Below are positions 44,056-52,516 of a DNA stretch of 64,000 nt, piece by piece; within the stretch, counting starts at the first letter, position 1, and every line of letters starts with the position of its first letter. The translations under genes were made by a program, and so were the position numbers. The notes beneath the pieces are model-generated. The model was not told the DNA's origin. It made no database searches and was given only the letters and a program-made list of their open reading frames with translations. Source of the stretch: Bacillus sp. AFS015802 (GTDB taxonomy: Bacteria; Bacillota; Bacilli; Bacillales; Bacillaceae_B); NCBI RefSeq assembly GCF_002561455.1, contig NZ_NTUP01000004.1:1-64000 (forward strand). The letters are read 5' to 3'.

Positions 44056-44601
44056 TTGTTCAAGGATATTCCGGTTGTACAGGTTGTCGGGTTTAAAAAT
44101 AGCGGGAAGACTTCCCTGGTTTGCAAGATGATTCAATGGGCCACTTCTTTGGGGATTTCCGTCTCCTCCTGTAAGCATCATGGTCATGGGGGAAAGCCGG
44201 ATACGGTTGAACATACGGACAGTGCCCTTCATCAGCAGGCAGGAGCGAGGATATCAGGTGTAGAAGGAGATGGAATGCTTCAGGTATCCATTTCAAAACC
44301 GGAATGGCAGCTTGATGACATTCTCTCTTTCTATTCCTATATGAAAACGGAATTGATCATCGTAGAAGGATACAAAAGGGAACGATATCCTAAGATCGTC
44401 CTTCTTCGGAGCGAGAGTGACCATCGGATCCTACAGGAAATGGAGAATGTGATGGCGGTGATAGCCCCTTACCCCATTGAAGATCAAAAGGAAACGATCG
44501 CTTATTTTTCAAATGACAGGATGAAGGAATTTGAAAAATGGTTTTTTTCCTGGGTGCAGACATCTCTTGCAAAAGAAAGGAAGGGGGATGAACATGCGTG
44601 A
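44056..44601 (+). CDS. mobB: Molybdopterin-guanine dinucleotide biosynthesis protein MobB
   Basis: This 181-residue P-loop GTPase-like protein is started at TTG 44056, 7 bases behind GAGGGGTG. The Walker A motif GFKNSGKTSL is at residues 11-20. KHHGHGGKPDTVEHTDS and LIIVEGYKRERYPKIVLL match the MobB family. It assists MobA, probably by delivering GTP, and bis-MGD is the cofactor form needed by formate dehydrogenase. It overlaps the mobA start by 8 bases. Confidence 0.9.
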   Translation: MFKDIPVVQVVGFKNSGKTSLVCKMIQWATSLGISVSSCKHHGHGGKPDTVEHTDSALHQQAGARISGVEGDGMLQVSISKPEWQLDDILSFYSYMKTELIIVEGYKRERYPKIVLLRSESDHRILQEMENVMAVIAPYPIEDQKETIAYFSNDRMKEFEKWFFSWVQTSLAKERKGDEHA

Positions 44602-45184
44602 TGTTAAATTAGCCGGAGTCATTGTGGCAGGTGGACAATCCAGGCGGTTCGGAAGTGACAAAGCTTTTTCATTATATAAGGGAAAGCCTTTCTTTCAGCA
44701 CTCTATGAAGGCCGTTGCTTCATTGGCCGATGAGGTGATGATTGTAACGAGCGCAGCGTTATTCCCACGGTTCAATGCTATTCCAAATGTACAGGTGGTA
44801 GAGGACTTGAAAGAATTCAAAGACTGCGGGCCTCTGGGGGGAATCTATACTGCCATGAGTGAATGCCGGGCAGAATGGTATGCGGTACTGCCTGTCGATG
44901 TACCTCTCGTGACCAGAAGCCTGGTTGAGCGGCTGGTAAGTCAAATAGATGAAAGGTATGATGCGATTGTTCCGATCATTGGCGGTAAGCTACAACCTTT
45001 ATTGGCCGTGTATCGGTATTCCCTCAAGGAAAGGATCTATGATCAACTCGTTAGTGAAGACTACAAAATGGGTACTATACTTAAAGGCGTCTCTGTCCTA
45101 TATCTGACAGAAGAGGAAATAGTAGAAAGGGAAGCCTTTCATAATATCAATACGAAGCAAGATTACGATACTTATATTAAATGA
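44594..45184 (+). CDS. mobA: Molybdenum cofactor guanylyltransferase MobA
   Basis: MobA attaches GMP to molybdopterin to form the MGD cofactor. The 196-residue nucleotidyltransferase has the signature LAGVIVAGGQSRRFGSDKA at residues 6-24 and the metal-binding VLPVDVPLVTR. ATG 44594 follows AAGGGGGATGAAC; an ATG at 44588 sits on the ribosome binding site. It overlaps mobB and precedes moaA by 33 bases. Confidence 0.93.
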   Translation: MRDVKLAGVIVAGGQSRRFGSDKAFSLYKGKPFFQHSMKAVASLADEVMIVTSAALFPRFNAIPNVQVVEDLKEFKDCGPLGGIYTAMSECRAEWYAVLPVDVPLVTRSLVERLVSQIDERYDAIVPIIGGKLQPLLAVYRYSLKERIYDQLVSEDYKMGTILKGVSVLYLTEEEIVEREAFHNINTKQDYDTYIK

Positions 45185-45217
45185 ATGGTTGAAATATGTA
45201 ACTGGAGTGAGCCCTGC

Positions 45218-46225
45218 ATGGAACATATCATAGACAAGCGAACGCGAACCCTTCGTGATTTGAGGATTTCTGTAACGGATCGATGCAATTTCCGGTGCAG
45301 GTACTGCATGCCGAAAGAAATTTTTGGTGCAGATTATCCATTTTTAGAAAGAGAAGAGATTCTTTCATTTGAGGAAATCACACGTTTAGCCGGCATTTTT
45401 TCAGAGTTCGGTGTGGAAAAAATCCGGCTCACGGGCGGAGAACCCCTGCTTAGAAGAAATCTGCCGGTCCTGATTGAAAGTTTATATAAAGTGTCAGGGA
45501 TAAAGGATATCGCCTTGACGACAAACGGGGTATTCCTCCCGAAGTATGCGAAGGCATTGAAACAAGCCGGGCTTTCAAGAGTGAACGTGAGTCTGGATTC
45601 CCTGAATGATGAGGTATTTATGAAAATCAATGATGTGGGCAGGGGAGTGAAGCCTGTATTAAATGGAATCCGCGCTGCGCAAAAGGAAGGCCTTGAAGTA
45701 AAAGTGAATATGGTCGTGAAAAAAGGGCTTAGTGACGATGAAATCATGCCAATGGTCCACTATTTTAAACAAGAAGGGATCACTCTCAGGTTCATCGAGT
45801 TTATGGATGTCGGAACCACAAATGGATGGAATTATAAAGATGTCATCAGCAAGAAGGAAATACACGATCTCATAAACAGTCATTATCCATTGGAACCCGT
45901 CGAGCCCGGTTACGTTGGAGAGGTGGCAAAAAGGTATCGGTATAGCGGGACCAATACGGAGGTAGGATTCATTTCCTCCGTGACAGAAAGCTTTTGTACG
46001 AGCTGCAACCGGGCACGGGTGTCCACGGACGGGAAGCTTTTCACTTGTCTATTTGCCCAAAGTGGATTCGACTTGAAGGCAATGATACGTGGCAATGCCT
46101 CGGATGATGAACTGAAGGAAGCGATCAGAAGCGTATGGGAAAAGCGGGATGACCGCTATTCCGAAGTGAGAACGGAAGAAAGCCAGGCTTCCCGAAAAAT
46201 TGAGATGTCCTATATTGGGGGATAA
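45218..46225 (+). CDS. moaA: GTP 3',8-cyclase MoaA (radical SAM)
   Basis: MoaA carries out the first step of Moco synthesis, cyclising GTP. The 335-residue protein has the radical SAM cluster motif CNFRCRYC at about residues 20-27, the SAM-binding [10 protein letters not shown], and the second [4Fe-4S] site ([20 protein letters not shown], near residues 263-283). The usual terminal GG is present, as the chain ends SYIGG. ATG 45218 follows GGAGTGA at 7 bases. It is the last gene of the + strand molybdenum block and is followed by a strong terminator. Confidence 0.95.
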   Translation: MEHIIDKRTRTLRDLRISVTDRCNFRCRYCMPKEIFGADYPFLEREEILSFEEITRLAGIFSEFGVEKIRLTGGEPLLRRNLPVLIESLYKVSGIKDIALTTNGVFLPKYAKALKQAGLSRVNVSLDSLNDEVFMKINDVGRGVKPVLNGIRAAQKEGLEVKVNMVVKKGLSDDEIMPMVHYFKQEGITLRFIEFMDVGTTNGWNYKDVISKKEIHDLINSHYPLEPVEPGYVGEVAKRYRYSGTNTEVGFISSVTESFCTSCNRARVSTDGKLFTCLFAQSGFDLKAMIRGNASDDELKEAIRSVWEKRDDRYSEVRTEESQASRKIEMSYIGG

Positions 46226-46231
46226 TGAACT

Positions 46232-46277
46232 GAAAAAGCAAGGACTTCCCGTCTAAGAGAAGTCCTTGCTTTTTTTG
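46232..46277. terminator. Bidirectional terminator between moaA and the lipoprotein gene
   Basis: AAAGCAAGGACTTC pairs with GAAGTCCTTGCTTT and is followed by TTTTT; A residues on the left arm allow use from the minus strand too. Confidence 0.85.
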
Positions 46278-46286
46278 TAGTTCCCA

Positions 46287-47399
46287 TCATTGATAGTTGA
46301 TGACGGCAGGACTCGGGTCCAGTTTCAATACCTCTTCAGGCGTCAGGACCGGGAAATCCTTCTCATAGAAGACTTTGAAGGCGCCATACTGAGTCGGTTC
46401 CTCCCGGATGTATCTGCCGTACAATGCCTGCTTGTCCGCAGCCGCTCCCCAGCCGTCGAAGTTGATGGCGACTTCGACGTTTTCAGTCGGTTTGATCGCA
46501 TCTTTGTTCGTCAGCACGGGACCGGTGAATTGGTGGACAAGGACCAGTTTATCGGGGAGATTATTTTTTTCCGCCATCGCCCCTATATACTCGATGGCCT
46601 CCTGGATGTCGCGGCCGTCGACTTCACCGAGATCCTCTCCGGGCTTTTCCCCTTCGGCTACGTGGAATTCCGTATCGATGGCGAGGTGAACGTTCGGGCG
46701 CTTAAGCCACTTTTCAACCATTTTCACCTGATTCATCACCGTATCCGTTCCGAGTTGAATATCGAGCAGTACGAGAGCATCATGCTTCTCGGCAAGCTTC
46801 ACATACGTTTCGATATTCTCCTCAGACGTCATCTGCACATAATCACCATCTGGACCGGGTGCATTCTGGGCCATGGTGGTAATCAATTCAATCGTCGGGA
46901 CAGCGGGACGATCCGGGTCGAGATCGGAATAGACCTGGGTTTGTTCTTTCAGTTTCTTTATGTATTCTTCAGGTTCGTATTTTCCGAGAATCCCCATATG
47001 TTTCGACGCCGGAGTGCCATAGTAGGTCACGAGACGATGATTCTTCAATGGTCCGTCCGATGGGTCTTCCACACCGTTTGCAAGGGTCTCACCCAAAGGC
47101 ACTGTCCGCTGAGGTTTCTCCTTCTGCCCCTCCTGATCGGTCTCTGTTTCTTCGGCCGGTGTTTCTTCAGCCAGGTTTTCCTTCAGGGACACAGCACCTT
47201 CAGAAGGTTCCAGCGGTTTGAAAGGTGGCTGACTCTCTTCCTTCTTTTCTGCCACCTTGTCTTCTTTCGGTTTCTTTTCTGCCTTGCCTTGTTCCGAAGT
47301 GGCTTCTTTCTTTTCTTCATGTTCTTTTGTTGCAGTGGGGGAGGAACAGGCTCCCAGTGCAAGTGAAACGGTTAACATTAGCGGCAAATATTTATTCAT
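46287..47399 (-). CDS. Putative lipoprotein with acidic linker and barrel-like domain, function unknown
   Basis: This 370-residue lipoprotein starts at ATG 47399 (AAAAGGA about 9 bases upstream; an ATG at 47411 is alternative). The lipobox LALGAC places Cys17 at the membrane. A Lys/Glu-rich linker (residues 20-100) leads to an alpha/beta domain of about 250 residues beginning HRLVTYYGTPASKHMGILG. Repeated strand-helix units (ALVLLDIQLG, VHLAIDTEFHV, LVLVHQFTGPVL, VEVAINFDGWG) look like a TIM barrel and carry acidic residues at strand ends, as in glycoside hydrolases. I do not recognise a characterised family. Confidence 0.75.
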   Translation of the reverse strand: MNKYLPLMLTVSLALGACSSPTATKEHEEKKEATSEQGKAEKKPKEDKVAEKKEESQPPFKPLEPSEGAVSLKENLAEETPAEETETDQEGQKEKPQRTVPLGETLANGVEDPSDGPLKNHRLVTYYGTPASKHMGILGKYEPEEYIKKLKEQTQVYSDLDPDRPAVPTIELITTMAQNAPGPDGDYVQMTSEENIETYVKLAEKHDALVLLDIQLGTDTVMNQVKMVEKWLKRPNVHLAIDTEFHVAEGEKPGEDLGEVDGRDIQEAIEYIGAMAEKNNLPDKLVLVHQFTGPVLTNKDAIKPTENVEVAINFDGWGAAADKQALYGRYIREEPTQYGAFKVFYEKDFPVLTPEEVLKLDPSPAVINYQ

Positions 47400-47498
47400 T
47401 GCCTCACACATCCTTTTTCTTAGAAGATTATGGAGGAGTTTAACACATTTTCCTTTACAAGAAAGCTATGTAAACAAATTGATAGAAAGATTTAATCA

Positions 47499-47539
47499 GA
47501 AAAGCGCCAAGCCCCCGGCGCTCGGGCGGGCTTGGCACT
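47499..47539 (-). terminator. Terminator of the acuABC operon
   Basis: On the minus strand GCCAAGCCC pairs with GGGCTTGGC, then GCGCTTTTCTG follows. Confidence 0.7.
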
Positions 47540-47585
47540 TATCCTATCATTCTATCAACTCTATTGTACATTTATAAGCCTTGCA

Positions 47586-48761
47586 TTAGATCGACGGTTT
47601 TTGTTTCAGCTGCTGCCGAATGGAATAAAGGGCTTTTTCAACGGTTTGTTTGTTCTTTTCCGTGATTTCCCCTTTTCTCGGGATCGGCTTGTAGATGTCG
47701 GGAGCATCCATCCATTCAATCGGTAAGGTGACACCAGCTTTACTCTGCCACCGTTCGGCCCATTTGGAAGGGAAGGAAGAGGAGAGGTCCATCCGCCCGG
47801 TCATCTCCATCCAGATCATGCTCCAGGCTCTTGGCACGACTCTCCATATGTCATAGCCGCCGCCTCCAACGGCAATCCATTTCCCATCGCAGTACTCATG
47901 GGCAAGCTCGTGGGCGATGCGTGGGATTTCCCGATAGATGTTCATGGTCGCCGAGAGATGGGTGAGGGGATCGTAGTAATGGGCATCCGCTCCGTTTTGG
48001 GTCAGGATGACGTCGGGTTTAAAGAATTCGATCACTTCCCGGAAGGACGTTTCATACGCCTCGAGCCATGATTCATCCTCTGTGAAGGCATCAAGGGGGA
48101 TATTGAATGAATATCCATACCCTTTCCCGTGACCGCGCTCATTGATATTGCCCGTCCCCGGGAAGAGATACCGTCCCGTTTCATGGATCGACAGCGTGCA
48201 AACCCCCGGATCATCGTAGAAGGACCACTGAACCCCGTCCCCATGATGGGCATCTGTATCGACATACAGAACCCGTGCCCCGTACTTTTCCTGTAAATAA
48301 CGGATGGCAACGGAACTGTCATTATAAATGCAGAAGCCCGAAGCCTTTCCCTTGAACCCGTGATGCAGTCCGCCACCGAGATGCAGGGCATGCTTCGCTT
48401 TACCGGTCATGACATAATCGACGGCCGTTAACGTCCCGCCCACTAAATAGGCACTTGCTTCGTGCATGCCTTTGAACATCGGGGTATCTTCCGTTCCGAT
48501 CCCGAATCCTTCTGCCCGGTCCTGAGAAAGCTGGCCATTACTCGCCTGCCTGACAGCGTTTACATAGTTGGGATCATGATTCAGGAATAACTCTTCGTCT
48601 GTCGCCATCCGCGGTGGGACGATTTCATCCCCCTCTAGGGCATTCACTTCTTTTAGTAAGTCCATCGTCAGGGTGATCCGGGTCTGATTGAAAGGATGCT
48701 CATCAGAGAACCGATACCCCAGCAGTTCATCCGAATAGATAAAGACGGCATCCTTTTTCAT
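47586..48761 (-). CDS. acuC: Acetoin utilization protein AcuC (histone-deacetylase fold)
   Basis: This 391-residue class I deacetylase-like enzyme removes acetyl groups from AcsA lysine in B. subtilis, reactivating it. Zinc-site motifs are GGGLHHGFKGKASGF, YVDTDAHHGDGVQ (Asp, His, Asp ligands) and LTQNGADAHYYDPL. ATG 48761 overlaps the acuB stop as ATGA, indicating coupling; the longer frame to 48788 lies inside acuB. It is the last gene of acuABC. Confidence 0.94.
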   Translation of the reverse strand: MKKDAVFIYSDELLGYRFSDEHPFNQTRITLTMDLLKEVNALEGDEIVPPRMATDEELFLNHDPNYVNAVRQASNGQLSQDRAEGFGIGTEDTPMFKGMHEASAYLVGGTLTAVDYVMTGKAKHALHLGGGLHHGFKGKASGFCIYNDSSVAIRYLQEKYGARVLYVDTDAHHGDGVQWSFYDDPGVCTLSIHETGRYLFPGTGNINERGHGKGYGYSFNIPLDAFTEDESWLEAYETSFREVIEFFKPDVILTQNGADAHYYDPLTHLSATMNIYREIPRIAHELAHEYCDGKWIAVGGGGYDIWRVVPRAWSMIWMEMTGRMDLSSSFPSKWAERWQSKAGVTLPIEWMDAPDIYKPIPRKGEITEKNKQTVEKALYSIRQQLKQKPSI

Positions 48762-49405
48762 GATGAGATTCCCGGCATGTTTGGCCATAACACGTCATAT
48801 CCTTCTTTCTTAAGATCACTGATCACATTCATCGGATTCATCGTCCGGACGCGGAATACAAGGATTTTAAAGTTTTCGTCCTTTTTATCCGGATAGACGA
48901 GGACACTTTGGATATTGGAGTTGTTCCTTCTGATGATACCCGCGACCTCATAGAGGATGCCCGCTTTATGAGGGACCTTCACTTCAATTTGAGAGCCGGG
49001 CTGATGGGCACCGGTCAGTTGAATGAGGGTATACAACAGGTCCGTTTCCGTAATGATCCCGACGAGCTTCTTTTCCTTCAGGATTGGAAGGCAGCTGATG
49101 TGATGTTCGTAAAAAAGGGCCGCGACCTCTTCGACAAAATCAAGAGGATGACCCGTGATCACTTCCGTTTTCATGATGAATTTAAGAGGATTTTGTAACT
49201 CGGAAGTACTTGGCCCATCATGAAATATGGAAGGTGTTCCATCCTTTACATCACGGTCACTGACGATTCCGACGACTTCCATCGCGTCATTCGTAATCGG
49301 GATATGCTTGATTTTCTTTTCCCTCATTAATTTGATAGCCGATTCAATGGTATCGTCGGCTTTCAGCGTTTCCACTTTCGTTTTCATGATCTCTTCTACA
49401 ATCAC
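48758..49405 (-). CDS. acuB: CBS/ACT-domain protein AcuB
   Basis: This 215-residue protein starts at GTG 49405, giving a start aligned with B. subtilis AcuB (MIVEQIMK). Two CBS domains (residues 5-65 and 75-135: MKTKVETLKADDTIESAI; MKTEVITGHPLDFVEEV) form a nucleotide-binding pair, followed by an ACT-like domain (VPHKAGILYEVAGIIRRNN). It probably senses adenylates to tune acetyl-CoA synthetase modification, which is inferred from domain type. It lies between acuA and acuC in the operon. Confidence 0.92.
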   Translation of the reverse strand: MIVEEIMKTKVETLKADDTIESAIKLMREKKIKHIPITNDAMEVVGIVSDRDVKDGTPSIFHDGPSTSELQNPLKFIMKTEVITGHPLDFVEEVAALFYEHHISCLPILKEKKLVGIITETDLLYTLIQLTGAHQPGSQIEVKVPHKAGILYEVAGIIRRNNSNIQSVLVYPDKKDENFKILVFRVRTMNPMNVISDLKKEGYDVLWPNMPGISS

Positions 49406-49435
49406 GTTCTCCACCCCTTTTAGAAAGCTGTCACG

Positions 49436-50068
49436 TTAATACATAAAACGATTCATAAATCGAAGTTGGTCAAATCGTTGGATGGAATCCGAATCCACTC
49501 TTTTCCCGATTCTCGCCATTAAACAATTGGCCGGATGGGAGCTGATTTCAGGGTCATCCGTCGCGTAATACTCCAAACCGCCGGCGTTCATCATTTTCTC
49601 CATCACTTTCCGGTACTCCCATACGTTCAGGCCGGTTCCTTTTAGGTCCCAATGCCAATAATATTCCGTTGTAATGACGATGTAGTCCTCCATATAGTCG
49701 TCCATCATCGATACCTTCAATAGATTCTTTCCGACGGCTGCACCGCGGAATTTAGGAATGACCTCGATGGCACCGAGCTCGATCAAGTTCTTCATCTTTC
49801 CCTGGGACCACCGTTCAAGGGGATCAGGATATAAATATGTAACATACCCGACGATTGTATGATTGTCCCGTGCAATCAGGATGCGTCCTTCCGGTAGTCC
49901 GGCAATTTCAACAAGGGCTTTGTGCTGCTGTGCAGGGGGCCTGAAAGCGACCAGGTCCTCGTGAAAGTCAAGGCGTGCCAATTCCTCTGCAGAAATCGGA
50001 CCTTCAATAATGATGTTTCCTTTTGCTGTCTTTAATTCTGTTGCATTATAGGTTTTTTTCAATTTCAT
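49436..50068 (-). CDS. acuA: Protein lysine acetyltransferase AcuA
   Basis: AcuA acetylates and inactivates acetyl-CoA synthetase. The 210-residue GNAT protein is exactly the B. subtilis length, with acetyl-CoA motif region KFRGAAVGKNLLKVSM and ITTEYYWHWDLKGTGLNVWEYR, typical of the AcuA subgroup. ATG 50068 has AGGTGGTGTCC upstream. It is first in acuABC, divergent from its target acsA, with a cre site overlapping the promoter. Confidence 0.94.
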   Translation of the reverse strand: MKLKKTYNATELKTAKGNIIIEGPISAEELARLDFHEDLVAFRPPAQQHKALVEIAGLPEGRILIARDNHTIVGYVTYLYPDPLERWSQGKMKNLIELGAIEVIPKFRGAAVGKNLLKVSMMDDYMEDYIVITTEYYWHWDLKGTGLNVWEYRKVMEKMMNAGGLEYYATDDPEISSHPANCLMARIGKRVDSDSIQRFDQLRFMNRFMY

Positions 50069-50100
50069 CTGGACACCACCTAAAGATATTCCTCAAGACC

Positions 50101-50137
50101 ATTATACATGAAATTGAAAATAAGAGAGCGCTTTCAC
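50101..50137 (-). promoter_or_regulatory. acuABC promoter -10 box and CcpA cre site
   Basis: On the minus strand the -10 TATAAT is at 50106-50101. TGAAAGCGCTCTCT, a near-consensus cre (TGNAANCGNNNNCA with one end mismatch), is at 50137-50124, where the -35 box would be. CcpA bound here would block polymerase entry. CcpA control of acuABC is known in B. subtilis. Confidence 0.75.
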
Positions 50138-50255
50138 AAAAAATTCAGACGTTTCGATGAAGGATATTATTCTGAAATATCTATGGGAGAGCGCGTTTTG
50201 ATGGGATTTCTCCCTGTGATCTGGAGAATTCACTCCTGGCAGATTTTTTAAAAAA

Positions 50256-50284
50256 TTGAGAAAATATTCGATTTATACTATAAT
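50256..50284 (+). promoter_or_regulatory. SigA promoter of acsA
   Basis: TTGAGA (50256-50261), 17-base spacer, TATAAT (50279-50284). Transcription should start near 50291. Confidence 0.8.
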
Positions 50285-50320
50285 AAGATTGTAATTTCTT
50301 ACATAAGGGGGATGCGGTAT

Positions 50321-52039
50321 ATGAAAGTGGAAGCGCTACCAGTGACAAAGGGAAACTATAATCTTGAAAGCTATGAAAATACGTATGAAACATTCGACTG
50401 GAAAGATGTCGAGAAGGAATTTTCATGGGCGGAAACAGGTCGTGTCAATCTCGCACATGAAGCGATCGACCGGCATGCAGCGTCATTCAGGAAGAATAAA
50501 GTCGCTCTTTATTACCGAGATGCAGAACGTGATGAAAAATATACGTACTCTGATATGAAGAAAATGTCGAACAAGGCAGGGAATGTATTTAAGCGTTTCG
50601 GGGACGTTGAAAAGGGAGACCGCGTCTTCATCTTCATGCCAAGATCACCTGAATTGTATTTCTCCGTACTCGGGGCGATCAAGCTGGGTGCCATCGTGGG
50701 GCCGCTGTTTGAAGCTTTCATGGAAGGTGCCGTACGGGATCGTCTGGAGGACAGCGAAGCGAAGGTGCTCGTCACCACTCCGGAGCTGTTGAAGAGGGTT
50801 CCGGTAAGTGAACTGCCGAATCTGAAGCATGTATTCCTTGTCGGGGATGATGTGGAGGAAGATGATGTCCATGTGGACTTTATGGCTAAATTTGCTGAAG
50901 CAAGCGATAAGCTTCAAGTGGAGTGGGTGGACCGGAACGATGGTCTGATCCTTCATTATACGTCGGGGTCCACAGGGAAGCCTAAAGGGGTCCTCCACGT
51001 CCATAATGCGATGATCCAGCATTATCAAACGTCTAAATGGGTCCTTGATCTACAGGAAGAGGACGTGTACTGGTGTACAGCAGATCCAGGCTGGGTGACG
51101 GGGACTTCCTATGGAATCTTCGGACCGTGGCTGACAGGGGCGTCCAATGTCATCGTAGGGGGTCGCTTCAAGCCGGAGAACTGGTATAAGACGATCGAAG
51201 ATTATGGCGTGACGGTCTGGTACAGTGCACCGACTGCCTTCAGGATGCTGATGGGTGCAGGGGATGAAGTCGTAAAACAATTCGACCTCGGCTCCCTTCG
51301 CCACATCCTGAGCGTCGGGGAACCGTTGAATCCGGAAGTCGTCCGCTGGGGAATGAAGGTATTCAACCTGCGCATCCATGATACGTGGTGGATGACCGAA
51401 ACAGGCGGTCAGCTGATCTGTAACTATCCAAGCATGGAGATCAAACCGGGCTCCATGGGGAAACCGTTCCCGGGCATCAAAGCCGCAATCGTCGATGATC
51501 AAGGAAATGAAGTACCTCCATACCGGATGGGGAACCTTGCCATCAAAAAAGGCTGGCCATCGATGATGAACCAGATCTGGAATAATCCACAGAAGTATGA
51601 ATCCTACTTTATGCCGGGTGACTGGTACGTATCCGGGGATTCTGCCTATATGGATGAGGACGGGTACTTCTGGTTCCAGGGACGTATCGATGATGTCATC
51701 ATGACGTCAGGTGAACGGGTAGGTCCTTTCGAAGTGGAAAGTAAGCTTGTGGAACATCCGGCTGTTGCCGAAGCAGGTGTCATCGGGAAGCCCGATCCTG
51801 TCCGTGGTGAAGTCATCAAAGCATTCATCGCCCTTCGTGACGGATACGAAGTGACAGATGAACTGAAGGAAGAGATCCGTCAGTTCGTGAAAAAAGGGCT
51901 TGCTGCCCATGCGGCACCGAGAGAAATCGAATTCCGTGATAAGCTGCCGAAGACACGAAGCGGAAAAATCATGCGCCGCGTCTTGAAGGCATGGGAACTG
52001 GACCTGCCTACGGGTGACTTGAGTACGATGGAAGACTGA
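50321..52039 (+). CDS. acsA: Acetyl-CoA synthetase AcsA
   Basis: This 572-residue AMP-forming enzyme activates acetate to acetyl-CoA. The length equals B. subtilis AcsA. Motifs are the P-loop-like YTSGSTGKPKG near residue 215, WMTETGGQ, YVSGDSAYMDEDGYFWFQGRIDD (in part) and the C-terminal RSGKIMRR, whose Lys is the acetylation target of AcuA. ATG 50321 sits 9-10 bases after AAGGGGG; an ATG at 50312 touches that site. Two terminators follow. Confidence 0.96.
   Translation: MKVEALPVTKGNYNLESYENTYETFDWKDVEKEFSWAETGRVNLAHEAIDRHAASFRKNKVALYYRDAERDEKYTYSDMKKMSNKAGNVFKRFGDVEKGDRVFIFMPRSPELYFSVLGAIKLGAIVGPLFEAFMEGAVRDRLEDSEAKVLVTTPELLKRVPVSELPNLKHVFLVGDDVEEDDVHVDFMAKFAEASDKLQVEWVDRNDGLILHYTSGSTGKPKGVLHVHNAMIQHYQTSKWVLDLQEEDVYWCTADPGWVTGTSYGIFGPWLTGASNVIVGGRFKPENWYKTIEDYGVTVWYSAPTAFRMLMGAGDEVVKQFDLGSLRHILSVGEPLNPEVVRWGMKVFNLRIHDTWWMTETGGQLICNYPSMEIKPGSMGKPFPGIKAAIVDDQGNEVPPYRMGNLAIKKGWPSMMNQIWNNPQKYESYFMPGDWYVSGDSAYMDEDGYFWFQGRIDDVIMTSGERVGPFEVESKLVEHPAVAEAGVIGKPDPVRGEVIKAFIALRDGYEVTDELKEEIRQFVKKGLAAHAAPREIEFRDKLPKTRSGKIMRRVLKAWELDLPTGDLSTMED
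50328..50341 (+). promoter_or_regulatory. CcpA cre site inside the start of acsA
   Basis: TGGAAGCGCTACCA fits TGNAANCGNNNNCA at every fixed position. It lies about 38-51 bases after the predicted transcription start, where CcpA can act as a roadblock, as in B. subtilis acsA. Confidence 0.8.
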
Positions 52040-52050
52040 TAGATGTGTTG

Positions 52051-52081
52051 GATGGACCCCCGCTCTTTGTGAGTGGGGGTC
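52051..52081 (+). terminator. GC-rich hairpin just after acsA
   Basis: GACCCCCGCTC pairs with GAGTGGGGGTC; only a weak T run follows, so it may work with the next hairpin. Confidence 0.5.
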
Positions 52082-52150
52082 TACTTGTGAGGTGCAAATC
52101 GGTTAATCAAATAGCAAGTCACCTGATTTAACACGGCATAGTTCACACTC

Positions 52151-52190
52151 AAAAAACCTTAGAGATTCAAAGATCTCTAAGGTTTTTTCG
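52151..52190. terminator. Intrinsic terminator downstream of acsA
   Basis: AAAAAACCTTAGAGAT pairs perfectly with ATCTCTAAGGTTTTTT around a 6-base loop. Confidence 0.9.
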
Positions 52191-52238
52191 GTTTCTCTAT
52201 TGTCCGTTTTCGATAAAGGAGGGGAGAACCAGTTTGGT

Positions 52239-52428
52239 AAATAAGCGGAGAAATTCCGACTATTGATCAAAAAGAACTGAAATTACCTTAAATAGCCGGA
52301 AATATTCCGCCTATTTGCTCGAAAAACGATAAAAATAGCTTATTCTGCTTTGCTTAACCGGAATATTTCCGCTTAAATCCCGGACAAAGCTCTATTCTGC
52401 AGTCTTAACCGGAAAAACTCCGCTTATT
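52239..52428. repeat. Four copies of a short palindromic motif
   Basis: The unit TTAACCGGAAWWWTTCCGCTTAAT, itself a near palindrome, occurs at 52239-52264, 52289-52316, 52354-52376 and 52405-52428. The CGG cores are spaced about 50, 62 and 51 bases apart. A linker resembling AGCTYTATTCTGC recurs between units 2-3 and 3-4. No coding potential. It fills the gap between the acsA and PBP terminators. Confidence 0.65.
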
Positions 52429-52465
52429 TTCACTATAACTGGTTACTCCATTAAGGATAAGACTT

Positions 52466-52506
52466 CTAAAAAAGAGGGAGACGTCACAACGACGTTTCCC
52501 TCTTTC
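52466..52506 (-). terminator. Intrinsic terminator of the PBP gene
   Basis: On the minus strand AAAGAGGGAAACGTC pairs with GACGTCTCCCTCTTT and is followed by TTT. Confidence 0.85.
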
Positions 52507-52516
52507 CAATCAATCA

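Noticed and set aside
46290-47366. 358-codon open frame on the + strand opposite the lipoprotein gene
   Set aside because: It lacks a ribosome binding site and its Phe/Arg-rich composition is what the complement of the lipoprotein gene would give; the minus-strand gene has a lipobox, start site and terminator.
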